Below are positions 7,664 through 16,468 of a stretch of 64,000 nucleotides of DNA, piece after piece. The DNA comes from Allokutzneria sp. A3M-2-11 16 (lineage in GTDB: Bacteria > Actinomycetota > Actinomycetes > Mycobacteriales > Pseudonocardiaceae): assembly GCF_024213555.1 (NCBI RefSeq), contig NZ_JANAVO010000009.1:174397-238396 (forward strand), written 5' to 3'. Made by a program: the position numbers and the translations under genes. Numbering within the stretch: the stretch's first letter is position 1; each line of letters begins with the position of its first letter. The notes beneath the pieces are model-generated. The model had not been told where the DNA came from, made no database searches, and was given only the letters and a program-made list of their open reading frames with translations.

Positions 7664-8968
7664 ATGACTGCTGCCGCACACCGGGTCGTGATCGTCGGAG
7701 CGGGCTTCGGAGGGCTGGCCGCGGCGCGGGCGCTCAAGGGCGCTCCCGTCGAGGTCACGGTCGTCGACCGGATGAACCACCACCTGTTCCAGCCGCTGCT
7801 CTACCAGGTGGCGACCGCCCTGCTGCCGGCGGGCGACGTGGCCCCCGCGATTCGCGACGTGCTGCGCGGGCAGCGCAACGCGAAGGTGCTGCTCGGCGAG
7901 GTGGTCGGCTTCGACACCGCGGGCAAGGAGGTCGAGGTCGTCCTCTCCGACGGGGCGAGCCGGAAACTGGGCTACGACACGCTGATCGTCGCCGCGGGCG
8001 CCACCGACAGCTACTTCGGCCACGACGAGTGGCGCGAGGTGGCGCGGCCGATGAAGACCCTCGCCGACGCGGTCGACCTGCGCTCCCGCCTGCTGTCGGC
8101 CTTCGAGAACGCCGCGGCCGCCGAGGACTCCGCGGAGCGCGACCGCTGGATGACGATCGCCATCGTCGGCGCGGGGCCCACCGGGGTCGAGCTCGCCGGG
8201 CAGGTCGCCGCGATGGCCAAACGCACGCTGCGCAAGCAGTTCCAGGGGCTGCTCGACCCCACCCGCGTGCGGGTCGTCCTGCTGGACGCCGTGGACTCGG
8301 TGCTGCCGCCGTTCCCGCCGAAGCTGCGCGAGCACACCCGGCGGAAGCTGGAGAAGCTCGGCGTCGAGGTCCGGCTCGGCAAGAAGGTGACCGGTGTCGA
8401 CGGCGACGGTGTCGTGTACGAGCCCGGGGCGCAACGGCTGCCCGCGCGGACCGTGATCTGGTCGGCCGGGGTGAAGGCGTCGCCGCTGGCCGAGGAGCTG
8501 GCGAAGGCGACCGGCGCGGAGTCCGACCGCAAGGGCCGCCTCCTGGTCGGGCCGGACTGCGCGGTCCCCGGCCACCCCGAGGTCTTCGCGATCGGCGACA
8601 TGATCAGCCTGAACGAGATCCCCGGCGTCGCCGCGCCCGCCATCCAGGAGGGCCGGTACGTGGCGAAGGCGATCGCCGCGCGGCTGGCCGGGAGCCCGCC
8701 GCCGGGGCCGTTCCGCTACAACGACCGCGGCACGATGGCCACCGTCTCCCCCGGCGACGCCGTCGCGGACGTGCGCGGGCTGAAGCTGACCGGGTTCGCG
8801 GGCAAGCTCGCGTGGGCGGTGGTGCACCTGGCTTTCCTGGTGGGCTGGCGCAACCGGGCCGCGGTGCTGATCGAGTGGGCGTGGCTGGTCACCACCGGGC
8901 GGCGCTCGCAGCGGATCATCCTGGAGCCCGCGCACCAGCAGAAGATCACGCGAACCCACCGGACTTGA
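7664..8968 (+). CDS. ndh: type II NADH:quinone dehydrogenase (NDH-2)
   Basis: This 434-residue two-dinucleotide-domain flavoprotein has an FAD motif VIVGAGFGGLAAAR (about 9-22), a second NADH motif IVGAGPTGVELAG near residue 170, and the NDH-2 quinone-site segment NHHLFQPLLYQVATALL near 38-54. The C-terminal FAD motif is VFAIGDM. NDH-2 moves electrons from NADH to menaquinone without pumping protons. The C-terminal hydrophobic stretch (LAWAVVHLAFLVGW) is the usual membrane-associating part. The last 23 bases overlap the end of the convergent gene downstream. Confidence 0.95.
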   Translation: MTAAAHRVVIVGAGFGGLAAARALKGAPVEVTVVDRMNHHLFQPLLYQVATALLPAGDVAPAIRDVLRGQRNAKVLLGEVVGFDTAGKEVEVVLSDGASRKLGYDTLIVAAGATDSYFGHDEWREVARPMKTLADAVDLRSRLLSAFENAAAAEDSAERDRWMTIAIVGAGPTGVELAGQVAAMAKRTLRKQFQGLLDPTRVRVVLLDAVDSVLPPFPPKLREHTRRKLEKLGVEVRLGKKVTGVDGDGVVYEPGAQRLPARTVIWSAGVKASPLAEELAKATGAESDRKGRLLVGPDCAVPGHPEVFAIGDMISLNEIPGVAAPAIQEGRYVAKAIAARLAGSPPPGPFRYNDRGTMATVSPGDAVADVRGLKLTGFAGKLAWAVVHLAFLVGWRNRAAVLIEWAWLVTTGRRSQRIILEPAHQQKITRTHRT

Positions 8969-9440
8969 GCCACGACGGCACCGGCACGGCGCGTTCCTCG
9001 CAGACGTCCATGAGCTGAGCCGTCCACAGCACGGTGTGCGCGAGGACGTGCTTGCCGGTCGCCGGGTCGCCGTCGAGGAAGGCCAGCCGCATCTGCTCGT
9101 CGGCCGACTCCGGGTCGCCGTAGGCGTGGGCGAGCACCGTGCGCAGCGCGGCCCGCAGCGGCGGGGCCACCTCGTCGATCGCCACCTGCTCTCCGTCTGC
9201 GGCCAGCACCTCGACGAAACCGGAGTCCAGCCCCGCGTCCTCCGTGCTGTCGGCCAGCCCGCAGAGCATGTCCGCGTCGGCGATGGCGAGCATCCCGGTG
9301 GCCGCGCGCACCCAGTCGGTTCCCTGCTCCACCAACGCGTCCAGCTGATCCGAGGTGCCCTCGACCGCGCCGGTGCGGAGCATGCCGATCGCGCTGACCA
9401 CCACGGGCAGCGGTCCGGGGTCGTCCGGTTGAAGATCCAT
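8946..9440 (-). CDS. conserved hypothetical acidic protein
   Basis: The 164-residue cytoplasmic protein is rich in Asp, Glu and Ala and mainly helical, with no signal or membrane segment and no named domain that I recognise. The start ATG 9440 has GAAGGAG 7 bases upstream. A GGTT-N15-GGGTAG motif upstream (9480-9504) resembles sigma-B/F-type stress promoters and is divergent from the multidomain stress-sensor gene. Co-regulation with that sensor is an inference. Confidence 0.65.
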   Translation of the reverse strand: MDLQPDDPGPLPVVVSAIGMLRTGAVEGTSDQLDALVEQGTDWVRAATGMLAIADADMLCGLADSTEDAGLDSGFVEVLAADGEQVAIDEVAPPLRAALRTVLAHAYGDPESADEQMRLAFLDGDPATGKHVLAHTVLWTAQLMDVCEERAVPVPSWLKSGGFA

Positions 9441-9479
9441 GACTGGGCTCCTTCGCCGCGCGTGAACGTGTCCCTCTGG

Positions 9480-9534
9480 CTACCCCCGCCGTTCGTCGTG
9501 AACCGCAGGGTTGGTTTTCCGGTGATCGGGGTAT
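9480..9534. promoter_or_regulatory. divergent sigma-B/F-like promoters
   Basis: On the minus strand GGTT and GGGTAG are separated by 15 bases (9504-9480) and serve the acidic protein. On the plus strand GGTT (9509-9512) and GGGTAT (9529-9534) are separated by 16 and lie only 10 bases before the GTG of the sensor gene, so its message could be leaderless. The known actinobacterial sigma-B/F consensus is about GNNT/GTTT-N14-16-GGGTA. These are short motifs and can occur by chance. Confidence 0.4.
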
Positions 9535-9543
9535 CGATGGCGC

Positions 9544-12500
9544 GTGCGCGACGGACCTCGGCTCGCCTCCCTGGGGGAGATGGGACGGTTGATCGCGGCC
9601 AAGGACTGGTCGGCGACCCCGCTCGGGGCGGTGCGACGGTGGTCGCCGGAGCTGGTCGCCGCGATCAACACCTGCCTGCCCTCCCGGGTGCCGATGCTGC
9701 TGTGGTGGGGCCCGGAGCTGCTCCAGATCTACAACGACGCCTACGTCCCGACCCTCGGCGACAAGCACCCGCGCTCGCTCGGCCAGCCCGCCGCCGAGTG
9801 CTGGGCCGAGGCGTGGGCCGATCTCGGCCCGCTGGCCAGGAAGGTGCTCGACGGGGAGGGCGCGACCTACTCCGACAACCACCCGCTGCTGCTCAACCGG
9901 CACGGCTACGTCGAGGAGACCTACTGGACCTTCTCCTACAGCCCGGTGCTGGACCGCGCGGGCGAGGTGCTGGGGATCTTCGTCGCCACCACCGACACCA
10001 CCCGCCAGGTCCTCGGCGAGCGCCGCATGCGGGCGCTGCACGAGCTGGCCGCGGCGCGGGGTGCGGTGGACCCGGACGCGGCGTGCGAGGCGATCAGGCG
10101 GGTGCTCGGCGAGTTCACCGCGGACATCCCGCACGCGGAGATCCACGTGGCCGCGGAGAGCGGCGCGGCGGCCAGGGTCATGGTGTCCGGGCGGGCGGAA
10201 TGGCGCGACGACGTGGTGGTGCAGCCCCTCGTCGCGAGCGGCAGGCCCGCGCCGATCGGCGCCCTGGTCCTCGGCATCAGCCCACGGCGCGCGCTGGACA
10301 CTGACTACCGGCTGTTCCTGGACCTGGTCGCCGGGCAGGTCGGTCAGATCCTCGCGCACGCGCTGGACTACCAGGCGGAACGGCAACGGGCGGAGGCCCT
10401 CGCCCGGCTCGACCGCGCCAAGAGCGAGTTCTTCAGCAACGTCAGCCACGAGTTCCGCACGCCGCTGACGCTGATCGCCGGGCCCGCCGAGGACGCGCTC
10501 GCCGACGCCGCGGAACCGCTCGCGGCGGGACAGCGGGAGCGGCTGCGGATCATCCGGCGCAACGCGGGGCGGCTCGGCAGGCTGGTCGACGACCTGCTGG
10601 ACTTCGCCCGGATCGAGGCCGGGCGGTTGCAGCCGGACGCCGTCGACATCGATCTGGCCGCGCTCACCAGGGAGGTCGCCGAGTCCTTCGGGCCCGCCGT
10701 GCGCAGGGCGGGCCTGGAGTTCACCGTGTCCGCGCCGCCGCTGCCGCGCGCGGCCCGGGTCGACCCGGACATGTGGGAGAAGGTGCTGCTGAACCTGCTG
10801 TCCAACGCGCTCAAGTACACCCGCTCCGGCGGGATCGAGCTGAGCCTGCTGGCCACCGGCGACCACGCGCGGCTGACCGTCTCCGATACCGGGGTCGGTA
10901 TCCCCGAGGACCAGATTCCCCTTCTGTTCCAAAGCTTTCACCGGGTACAGGGCAGCAGCGGACGCTCGCCTGAGGGCACGGGGATCGGTCTGGCGCTGGT
11001 GCACGAACTGGTCCGGCTGCACGGCGGCAGTGTCAGCGCGACGTCCGAGACCGGCGTCGGCAGCGAGTTCAGCGTGCTGCTCCCCCTCTCCGACGCGGAC
11101 CGCGCCGCGACGCACCGTCCGCGGGGCTCCACCGTGTACCTGGAAGAGGCGTTGCGGTGGAGCGCCCCGGAACCGATGCCCTCCTCCGTGGGCGTCAAGG
11201 ACTCGGCCGTCGTGCTCGTGGTGGAGGACAACGCCGACATGCGGGGGTTCCTGCTCCGGCTGCTGGAGCCGCACTGGCGGGTGCTGCTGGCCGCAGACGG
11301 CACGACCGGGCTGCGGATGGCCCGCACGCACCAGCCCGACCTGGTGCTCAGCGATGTGACGACGCCGGGGCTGGACGGGTTCGGGCTGGTGCGGGAGCTG
11401 CGGGCGGATCCGGCGACCGCACCCATCCCGGTGCTGGTGCTGTCCGCGCGCTCCGGCGAGATCGACACCGTCGAGGGGCTGGCCGCGGGAGCCGACGACT
11501 ACCTGCCGAAACCGTTCTCCAGCAACGAGCTCGTCGCCCGGGTCCGCGCCAACCTGGAGCTGGCCCGGCTGCGCAGCCGGGAGTCGCGGTTCCGGCGGGC
11601 GCTGGTGGACTCCCTCCAGGAGGGGTTCCTGGTCGCCGACGGGCGCGGCGCGGTGATCGAGATCAACTCGGCGTTCACCGAGATCACCGGCTACCCGGCG
11701 AGCGAGCTGCCCACCTCGTGGCCGCACCCGTGGCTCTTCGACGCGGAGGAGTGGCCGGAGGAGCACCGCGCGCAGCAGAAGGCGTTCGAGCGGTTCCTCG
11801 CCGAGAGCGGCGGCCAGTTCCGGATTCCGTTGCGGCACCGGAAAGGGCACCGGATCTGGGTGGCGGTGAGCACGACGACCGTGCCGGACGACGGCGGCGA
11901 ACGGTTGTTCGTGTGCACGCTGCGCGACGTCACCGCGGAGAAGCTGGCTGCGGAGCGGGACACCACCATCACCAGGTTCGCCGCGGTGCTGGCCGCCGCG
12001 ACCGACGTCGGCGAGGTCCTGGGCTCGGGGATCGCCGCGCTGCGCCTGGCTTTGGGCGTCTCGGACGCGGTCGCGGCGATCTTCTCCGCCGACGGCGCCC
12101 CGGAGTTGGTGGTCGGCGACCTGCACCAGGCAGCCCGGGAAGCCCTCACTGCGGCGAAGTCGCGTCCGGTGGCGACCGTGCTGGTGGCGCTCAGCGAAAC
12201 GCCTGGCGTCGCAGCCCCGCTCGGTGGCAACGACGCGGCGGTGTGGCTCGGCCTCGGCACCGGCCGGTTGCTCTCCGCCGAGGAGGAGGCGCTGTTCGGC
12301 CTGCTCTCCAGCCACCTCGCGCAGGCGCTGCACCGCGCACGGGACTACGAACGGGCCCGCGAGGTCGCGCTGACCCTCCAGCACGCGATCCTCGGCCCCA
12401 CCGACCTGCCGCCCGGCTTCGCCGTGCGCTACGAGCCCGCCGTGCAGCCGTTGGAGGTCGGCGGCGACTGGTACGACGTGGCGCGGCTGCCGGACGGGCG

Positions 12501-13434
12501 GATCGGCGTCGTGGTCGGCGACTGTGTCGGGCGGGGCCTCGAAGCCGCCGCGGTGATGGGCCAGCTGCGCAGCTCCGCGCGCGCATTGTTGTTGCGCGCC
12601 AACGGTCCCGCGCAGGCGCTCGAAGATCTGGACACCTTCGCGGCGCAGATCCCCGGCGCGCTGTGCACCACGCTGTTCTGCGCGGTCATCGACCCCGCTG
12701 ACGGCACCCTCCGCTACAGCAACGCTGGTCACCCGCCGCCGGTGCTCGCCCACCTCGACGGGACGCACGAGCTGCTGTCCGAGCGCTCGCTGCCCCTCGC
12801 CGTGATGCCAGGACGTTCGCGCCAGGAGACGAAAGCCCAGCTGCGCCCGGGTTCCACGCTGCTGCTCTACACCGACGGGCTGATCGAACGCCGCGATGTG
12901 CCTGTGCTGGAAGGGATCGGCGCCGCGCAGCAGCTCGTGCTCGACTCCACGGCGCTGCGGCCCAGCGAACTCGCCGACCGCCTGCTGGCCGAGCTGCTGC
13001 CCCCGGTGGGCCACGACGACGACGTCGCCGTGCTCGTCTACCGGCATCCCCCGCCACCGCTTGCGCTTGAGCTGCCCGCGTTGGCCGAGAAGCTGGCATC
13101 GATGCGCACCGACCTGCGGGCGTGGCTGGCCCGGGCCGACGTGACCGCCGACGCCGCGGAGCCGATCGTCGTCGCCGCGTGCGAGGCCGTCACCAACGCC
13201 ATGGAGCACGGCTACAGCGCCGACCCCGACGGGCGCGTCCGGGTCACGGTCCGGCTCGACGGGTCGCGCGTCGAGGTCGTCGTGACCGACACGGGCCGGT
13301 GGCTCACCCCGGACCCCGCGCCGAGGGAACGCGGGCGCGGCGTGCGGATGATGCGCGCCCTGATGGACGACGTCGTGATCGACAGCGGGAACAACGGCAC
13401 CACGGTCCGAATGTGGAGGAGGCGCTCGACATGA
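9544..13434 (+). CDS. hybrid sensor: PAS, histidine kinase, receiver, PAS, SpoIIE phosphatase and RsbW-like ATPase
   Basis: The 1296-residue protein combines two-component and partner-switch modules. The order is: N-terminal PAS-like domain (about 20-160); histidine kinase with phospho-acceptor His302 (SNVSHEFRTPL) and ATP lid DTGVGIP near 448; receiver domain beginning VVEDNADM (560) with phospho-Asp604; PAS (about 680-800); GAF-like segment; SpoIIE/PP2C phosphatase (GGDWYD near 973); and a C-terminal HATPase_c_2 domain (NAMEHGY near 1218). It should both read signals and control an anti-sigma pathway by dephosphorylating a STAS antagonist. A STAS gene overlaps its stop codon (ATGA). The GTG start has a sigma-B-like -10 element just upstream. 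Confidence 0.92.
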   Translation: MRDGPRLASLGEMGRLIAAKDWSATPLGAVRRWSPELVAAINTCLPSRVPMLLWWGPELLQIYNDAYVPTLGDKHPRSLGQPAAECWAEAWADLGPLARKVLDGEGATYSDNHPLLLNRHGYVEETYWTFSYSPVLDRAGEVLGIFVATTDTTRQVLGERRMRALHELAAARGAVDPDAACEAIRRVLGEFTADIPHAEIHVAAESGAAARVMVSGRAEWRDDVVVQPLVASGRPAPIGALVLGISPRRALDTDYRLFLDLVAGQVGQILAHALDYQAERQRAEALARLDRAKSEFFSNVSHEFRTPLTLIAGPAEDALADAAEPLAAGQRERLRIIRRNAGRLGRLVDDLLDFARIEAGRLQPDAVDIDLAALTREVAESFGPAVRRAGLEFTVSAPPLPRAARVDPDMWEKVLLNLLSNALKYTRSGGIELSLLATGDHARLTVSDTGVGIPEDQIPLLFQSFHRVQGSSGRSPEGTGIGLALVHELVRLHGGSVSATSETGVGSEFSVLLPLSDADRAATHRPRGSTVYLEEALRWSAPEPMPSSVGVKDSAVVLVVEDNADMRGFLLRLLEPHWRVLLAADGTTGLRMARTHQPDLVLSDVTTPGLDGFGLVRELRADPATAPIPVLVLSARSGEIDTVEGLAAGADDYLPKPFSSNELVARVRANLELARLRSRESRFRRALVDSLQEGFLVADGRGAVIEINSAFTEITGYPASELPTSWPHPWLFDAEEWPEEHRAQQKAFERFLAESGGQFRIPLRHRKGHRIWVAVSTTTVPDDGGERLFVCTLRDVTAEKLAAERDTTITRFAAVLAAATDVGEVLGSGIAALRLALGVSDAVAAIFSADGAPELVVGDLHQAAREALTAAKSRPVATVLVALSETPGVAAPLGGNDAAVWLGLGTGRLLSAEEEALFGLLSSHLAQALHRARDYERAREVALTLQHAILGPTDLPPGFAVRYEPAVQPLEVGGDWYDVARLPDGRIGVVVGDCVGRGLEAAAVMGQLRSSARALLLRANGPAQALEDLDTFAAQIPGALCTTLFCAVIDPADGTLRYSNAGHPPPVLAHLDGTHELLSERSLPLAVMPGRSRQETKAQLRPGSTLLLYTDGLIERRDVPVLEGIGAAQQLVLDSTALRPSELADRLLAELLPPVGHDDDVAVLVYRHPPPPLALELPALAEKLASMRTDLRAWLARADVTADAAEPIVVAACEAVTNAMEHGYSADPDGRVRVTVRLDGSRVEVVVTDTGRWLTPDPAPRERGRGVRMMRALMDDVVIDSGNNGTTVRMWRRRST

Positions 13435-13721
13435 CCGCGAAGTTCATCGGCCGTGACGACGGCGAGATCCGCACCGTCACAGTGGTCGGCGAGGTCGACG
13501 TCGCCAACGCGGGCGAACTGGAGACCGCGCTCACCGGAGCCGGGGCGCGCATCGTCGTCGAACTCGACCGCGCGGAATACCTCGACAGCGCCGGGCTGCG
13601 CGTGCTCTTCACGCACGCGCGCACCCGGCGGCTGGAGCTGGTGCTGCGCCGAGGCGGCGGAGTGGAGCAGGTCGTTACGCTGTCCGGCCTCACCGAGGTT
13701 GCTGCGATCCGCTACGACTAG
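13431..13721 (+). CDS. STAS-domain anti-sigma factor antagonist
   Basis: The 96-residue single-domain protein of the RsbV/SpoIIAA type has the phosphorylatable serine in the conserved motif LDSAGLRVLF (Ser53). It begins within the stop codon of the SpoIIE/RsbW-like sensor (ATGA overlap), so the two are translationally coupled and almost certainly functional partners. The ATPase domain would phosphorylate this protein and the SpoIIE domain would remove the phosphate, freeing or blocking a sigma factor. The target sigma factor is not in the window. Confidence 0.9.
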   Translation: MTAKFIGRDDGEIRTVTVVGEVDVANAGELETALTGAGARIVVELDRAEYLDSAGLRVLFTHARTRRLELVLRRGGGVEQVVTLSGLTEVAAIRYD

Positions 13722-13824
13722 CCATCGGTGACGGGGCCGCGACACTTTCGCAGCCTTCCTCCGACATTCTTTCCCCTGGTGACGGGAAATCCCGACAGGG
13801 AGCACCGCCGCAGAGGGAGGCACG

Positions 13825-14253
13825 ATGACGGTCTCGTCCGATCGCCCCGGGTCCACTCCACCGGTCCCTTACCTCGATACCCTGGTCGCCGCCGTCTACA
13901 CGACCCTGAACGCCCTGGCCGACCGATCCGTGCTGACCGACCCCGAGGTGACCTCGCTGCGGCAGCAGCTGCGCTTCGGCATCACCTGGTGGCGTTCGAT
14001 CCTCGACGGCCACCGCCCCGTCGACCACCCCAGCCGCGGCTACACGTGCCCCAGCTGCCGGACCCCCGTGCTGCGCCGCCCGGTCGCCTGGCCGTGCGGC
14101 GCGTGGGACCGCACCTCGATCCACCTGGCCACCCTCACCGCCCTCGAATCCCGCCTCGTCCCACCGCGGAAACCCTTGTCCACCACCAGTCCCCGCGTCT
14201 CCATCCCGCTCAGCCCCTACAGCTACCAACCCCGCCACCTCCTCGCCGGTTAA
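13825..14253 (+). CDS. hypothetical protein with a CxxC motif
   Basis: The 142-residue protein starts at ATG 13825 with GGGAGG upstream. The first 70 residues are helical (LDTLVAAVYTTLNALADRS...). A central CPSC (about residues 74-77) with a further Cys near 91 may bind metal. The C-terminal 40 residues are Pro/Ser/Arg-rich and low in complexity. No family is recognised. The stop codon is immediately followed by the 30-bp tandem repeat array. Confidence 0.6.
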   Translation: MTVSSDRPGSTPPVPYLDTLVAAVYTTLNALADRSVLTDPEVTSLRQQLRFGITWWRSILDGHRPVDHPSRGYTCPSCRTPVLRRPVAWPCGAWDRTSIHLATLTALESRLVPPRKPLSTTSPRVSIPLSPYSYQPRHLLAG

Positions 14254-14583
14254 GCCCCGAACGACCCGTTCAGGGACTTGAGCGCCCCGAACGACCCGTT
14301 CAGGGAACCCAACGCCCCAAACGAGTCATTGGCGTGGCTGAGCGCCCTGAATGAGTCATTGAGGTGCACGTCCGCCCCGAACAGGTCATTGAGGTCCGTC
14401 AACGCCCTGAACGGGTCGTTCAGGGACCTCAACGCCCCCAACGACCCGTTCGGGGAACCTAACGCCCCTAACGACCCGTTCAGGGAACTCCACCGCGCTG
14501 ACCAGGGCGTTCACGGTCCCCAGTGTGCTGAATGAGTCATTGGGGGCTTCAACGGAGCGAATGAGTCATTGAGGGAGCTCAAC
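14254..14583. repeat. eleven 30-bp tandem repeats with covarying central dyads
   Basis: The stretch consists of eleven contiguous units of exactly 30 bp, generally of the form gccc-n-GAACGaccCGTTC-agggacctcaac. The central dyad occurs mainly as two versions, GAACG...CGTTC and GAATGA...TCATT, so changes in the two half-sites largely compensate each other. A few units are mismatched. There are no spacers, so it is not CRISPR. The same 30-bp period recurs at 49567-49639. The remaining bases up to the next gene (14584-14729) show no gene, and the array may border the integrated element. Confidence 0.95.
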
Positions 14584-14729
14584 TGCCCCATAGCAATCAT
14601 CCCTGATGGACACAAACGAGCGACCAGCGGAAACGCTGTGGGCACGTGTCAGGCGATCAACTGATCGCGGGGCTGGTGGGGCGGTTCCTGGTTGGCTCCG
14701 TCTGGTGGCGGTGGTCGTCTGGGACCGGG

Positions 14730-15710
14730 ATGAGCAGGCGTGGGATGCGGAATGCGCCGGTCAGGCGCACGATCGATGCTGTGAACAGCACGGACGCCGG
14801 TTCCGGGTATCGGGCAGCGCTGCCGCTGCTTCGTGGCGCGTTGTTGCTCACGCTGGTGTGTCTGCTCGCGCTTGTCCCGCACGCGACGGCGTTGTTCACC
14901 GCTGCCGTGGGCACGGTTGTGGTGGTGGCTGTGCTCCGGCTGGGCGTGGCGGTGCTGGGGCAAGGCCAGTGGTGGAAGACCCACGGCGCCGTGGTCACTC
15001 TGGCCGTGGTCAACGCCACCTTGGTCTGGGCTTCGGAAGATCAGCTGACTCAAAGCGCCCTTGTGGCGGGGTTGGTGCTGCTCGGTGTCGGCATTGGCCA
15101 GTACCCCGGGCGCTGGTACATCCTCGTTCTCGGCGCGGTGTTGGTCCTCACCTCCAGTGGCGTGCACGCGTGGCGGTTTGTCGCGCAGCAACAGCTTGAG
15201 GCTGACCGGAACCGCCTCGATTGGGCTTATGAGCGAGCGAAGGGGCTTTCGGTGTCCCCGGAGCACGCCGTACACGTGTTGCTCGCGGCGATCAAGGAAG
15301 ACGCCGGGGCGATGGTGTGCCGCAGTGCCCCACCGGAGATCATCACCCCGCACGCCCGTCACGTCCTTGCCGACCGCGCGGGCATCGGCCGCGACGGTCT
15401 CGCCGACGATGAGCAGGATCGAGGCACGACGCGATGCATGGAGGCAATCCGCGTGCTCCATGAGCGGGCGAACCTGCCGAAGACGCCGATGCCGATTACC
15501 GCCGATTGGACGTGGCCGACATGGCCGCGTCTGTCCGTTCAGGAATCCGGCCCGAACGCGGTCATGCCTCTGTGCGAAGCGATGATCGGCGACATCTTCT
15601 CTCGTGTTCGGCACCCGTTCGGCATCGTGATCGGCGAAGTGCACGCGCGCCGCACCAGCTACGGCGTTGGCTGGTCCATCGTCGACTTCCGCGACTGCAC
15701 CCCCATGTAG
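14730..15710 (+). CDS. membrane protein of unknown function
   Basis: The ATG at 14730 gives 326 residues; GTG 14646 would add 28 that look unstructured. About five hydrophobic segments lie in the first half (ALLLTLVCLLALVPHATAL, AVGTVVVVAVLRLGVAVL, AVVTLAVVNATLVW, LVAGLVLLGVGIG, WYILVLGAVLVLTSSGV). A cytoplasmic domain of about 190 residues follows (LDWAYERAKGLSVSPEHAV...). No family is recognised. It is the first gene right of the repeat array and ends before a strong bidirectional terminator. Whether it belongs to the element or the chromosome is undecided. Confidence 0.6.
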   Translation: MSRRGMRNAPVRRTIDAVNSTDAGSGYRAALPLLRGALLLTLVCLLALVPHATALFTAAVGTVVVVAVLRLGVAVLGQGQWWKTHGAVVTLAVVNATLVWASEDQLTQSALVAGLVLLGVGIGQYPGRWYILVLGAVLVLTSSGVHAWRFVAQQQLEADRNRLDWAYERAKGLSVSPEHAVHVLLAAIKEDAGAMVCRSAPPEIITPHARHVLADRAGIGRDGLADDEQDRGTTRCMEAIRVLHERANLPKTPMPITADWTWPTWPRLSVQESGPNAVMPLCEAMIGDIFSRVRHPFGIVIGEVHARRTSYGVGWSIVDFRDCTPM

Positions 15711-15797
15711 AGCCGCACCGCACCGCCGCAGGCCGTTCGTGCGGTTGCCGCCGCTGCTCGGGACCGGAGAATCCCCCGGGTTGTGGTCCCGGTAGAA

Positions 15798-15843
15798 ACA
15801 TGCGGGCGCCCCCAGGAAAATTCCCCTGGGGGCGCCCGCATGT
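15798..15843. terminator. bidirectional transcription terminator
   Basis: A perfect 19-bp stem (ACATGCGGGCGCCCCCAGG and its complement) surrounds the 8-base loop AAAATTCC. It lies between the rightward membrane-protein gene and the end of the leftward HTH operon, where it can stop transcription from both sides. Confidence 0.85.
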
Positions 15844-15898
15844 GATTTCAGAACGTCTAGCTTCGGTGAACTACCTAGATGGTCCCCCTGGGCTTCCG

Positions 15899-16468
15899 CT
15901 AGAAGCCGATTCGGCGTGCTGCGCGGTCGCGTAGTTGTTGCTCGATCGCGTACCGCGCTTGGTTGACCGTTTCCGGGCCGCTACTGACATCCTCACGTGG
16001 CGCGGGCGGGTAGCGAGCCGGGTTCAGGCAACGACAGGCGCAGGGGCGCACGCCGTTCTCTGCGGCTTCGGCAAGAAGTGCGTCGACGTTGGTGCGGTTG
16101 AGGCCCGCCCGCATCGCGATCACGTCGCGGGGGTGTTCGTCCGCGAGCGCGGTGACCATGCTCGCGGCCACCAACAGACGCACGCTCGGCTCTGACATCG
16201 AGGCTAGGTGTATCCCGCGCGGGATGCCGACCAGGGTCCTTTCTGAGCGCTGGGCGGGCGGGGCGGCGACGCTGTCCGGGTGGTTTTTGCACCGGCAGGC
16301 GCACACGTGCACACCGTTGGCGGTCAACACTTTGACGACCGTCTTGGGGGGTAGGTCGAACGCCTTCGCCACCACGAACGCTTTGCGACCGCAGTCGTAG
16401 AAGGCACTGACGATCCGTTGCGGTCGGCTGAGCTTTGCGTATGCCGTCGGGTCAAGCTCGCTGCTCAT
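15899..16468 (-). CDS. tandem HTH plus Cys-x-Cys-x-Cys module protein, short paralogue
   Basis: The 189-residue protein contains two repeats of a helix-turn-helix-like segment followed by CACRC: cysteines 56/58/60 and 143/145/147. The HTH-like parts are about 15-54 (AFVVAKAFDLPPKTVVKVL) and 97-140 (DVIAMRAGLNRTNVDALL). The neighbouring 360-residue protein has its cysteine clusters at the same numbers, so the two genes are tandem paralogues. Three cysteines alternating with single residues suggest a metal or Fe-S ligand set, possibly shared between modules (inference). ATG 16468 overlaps the upstream stop (ATGA). No named family is recognised. Confidence 0.7.
   Translation of the reverse strand: MSSELDPTAYAKLSRPQRIVSAFYDCGRKAFVVAKAFDLPPKTVVKVLTANGVHVCACRCKNHPDSVAAPPAQRSERTLVGIPRGIHLASMSEPSVRLLVAASMVTALADEHPRDVIAMRAGLNRTNVDALLAEAAENGVRPCACRCLNPARYPPAPREDVSSGPETVNQARYAIEQQLRDRAARRIGF

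Noticed and set aside
8716..13209. A 1497-codon open frame on the minus strand opposite the multidomain sensor
   Set aside because: It has no recognisable domain and is rich in Arg/Gly/His. It mirrors the high-GC third positions of a well-supported gene on the plus strand.
14254..14583. The 30-bp repeats as a CRISPR array
   Set aside because: Units are contiguous without unique spacers, vary in sequence, and no cas gene is present.
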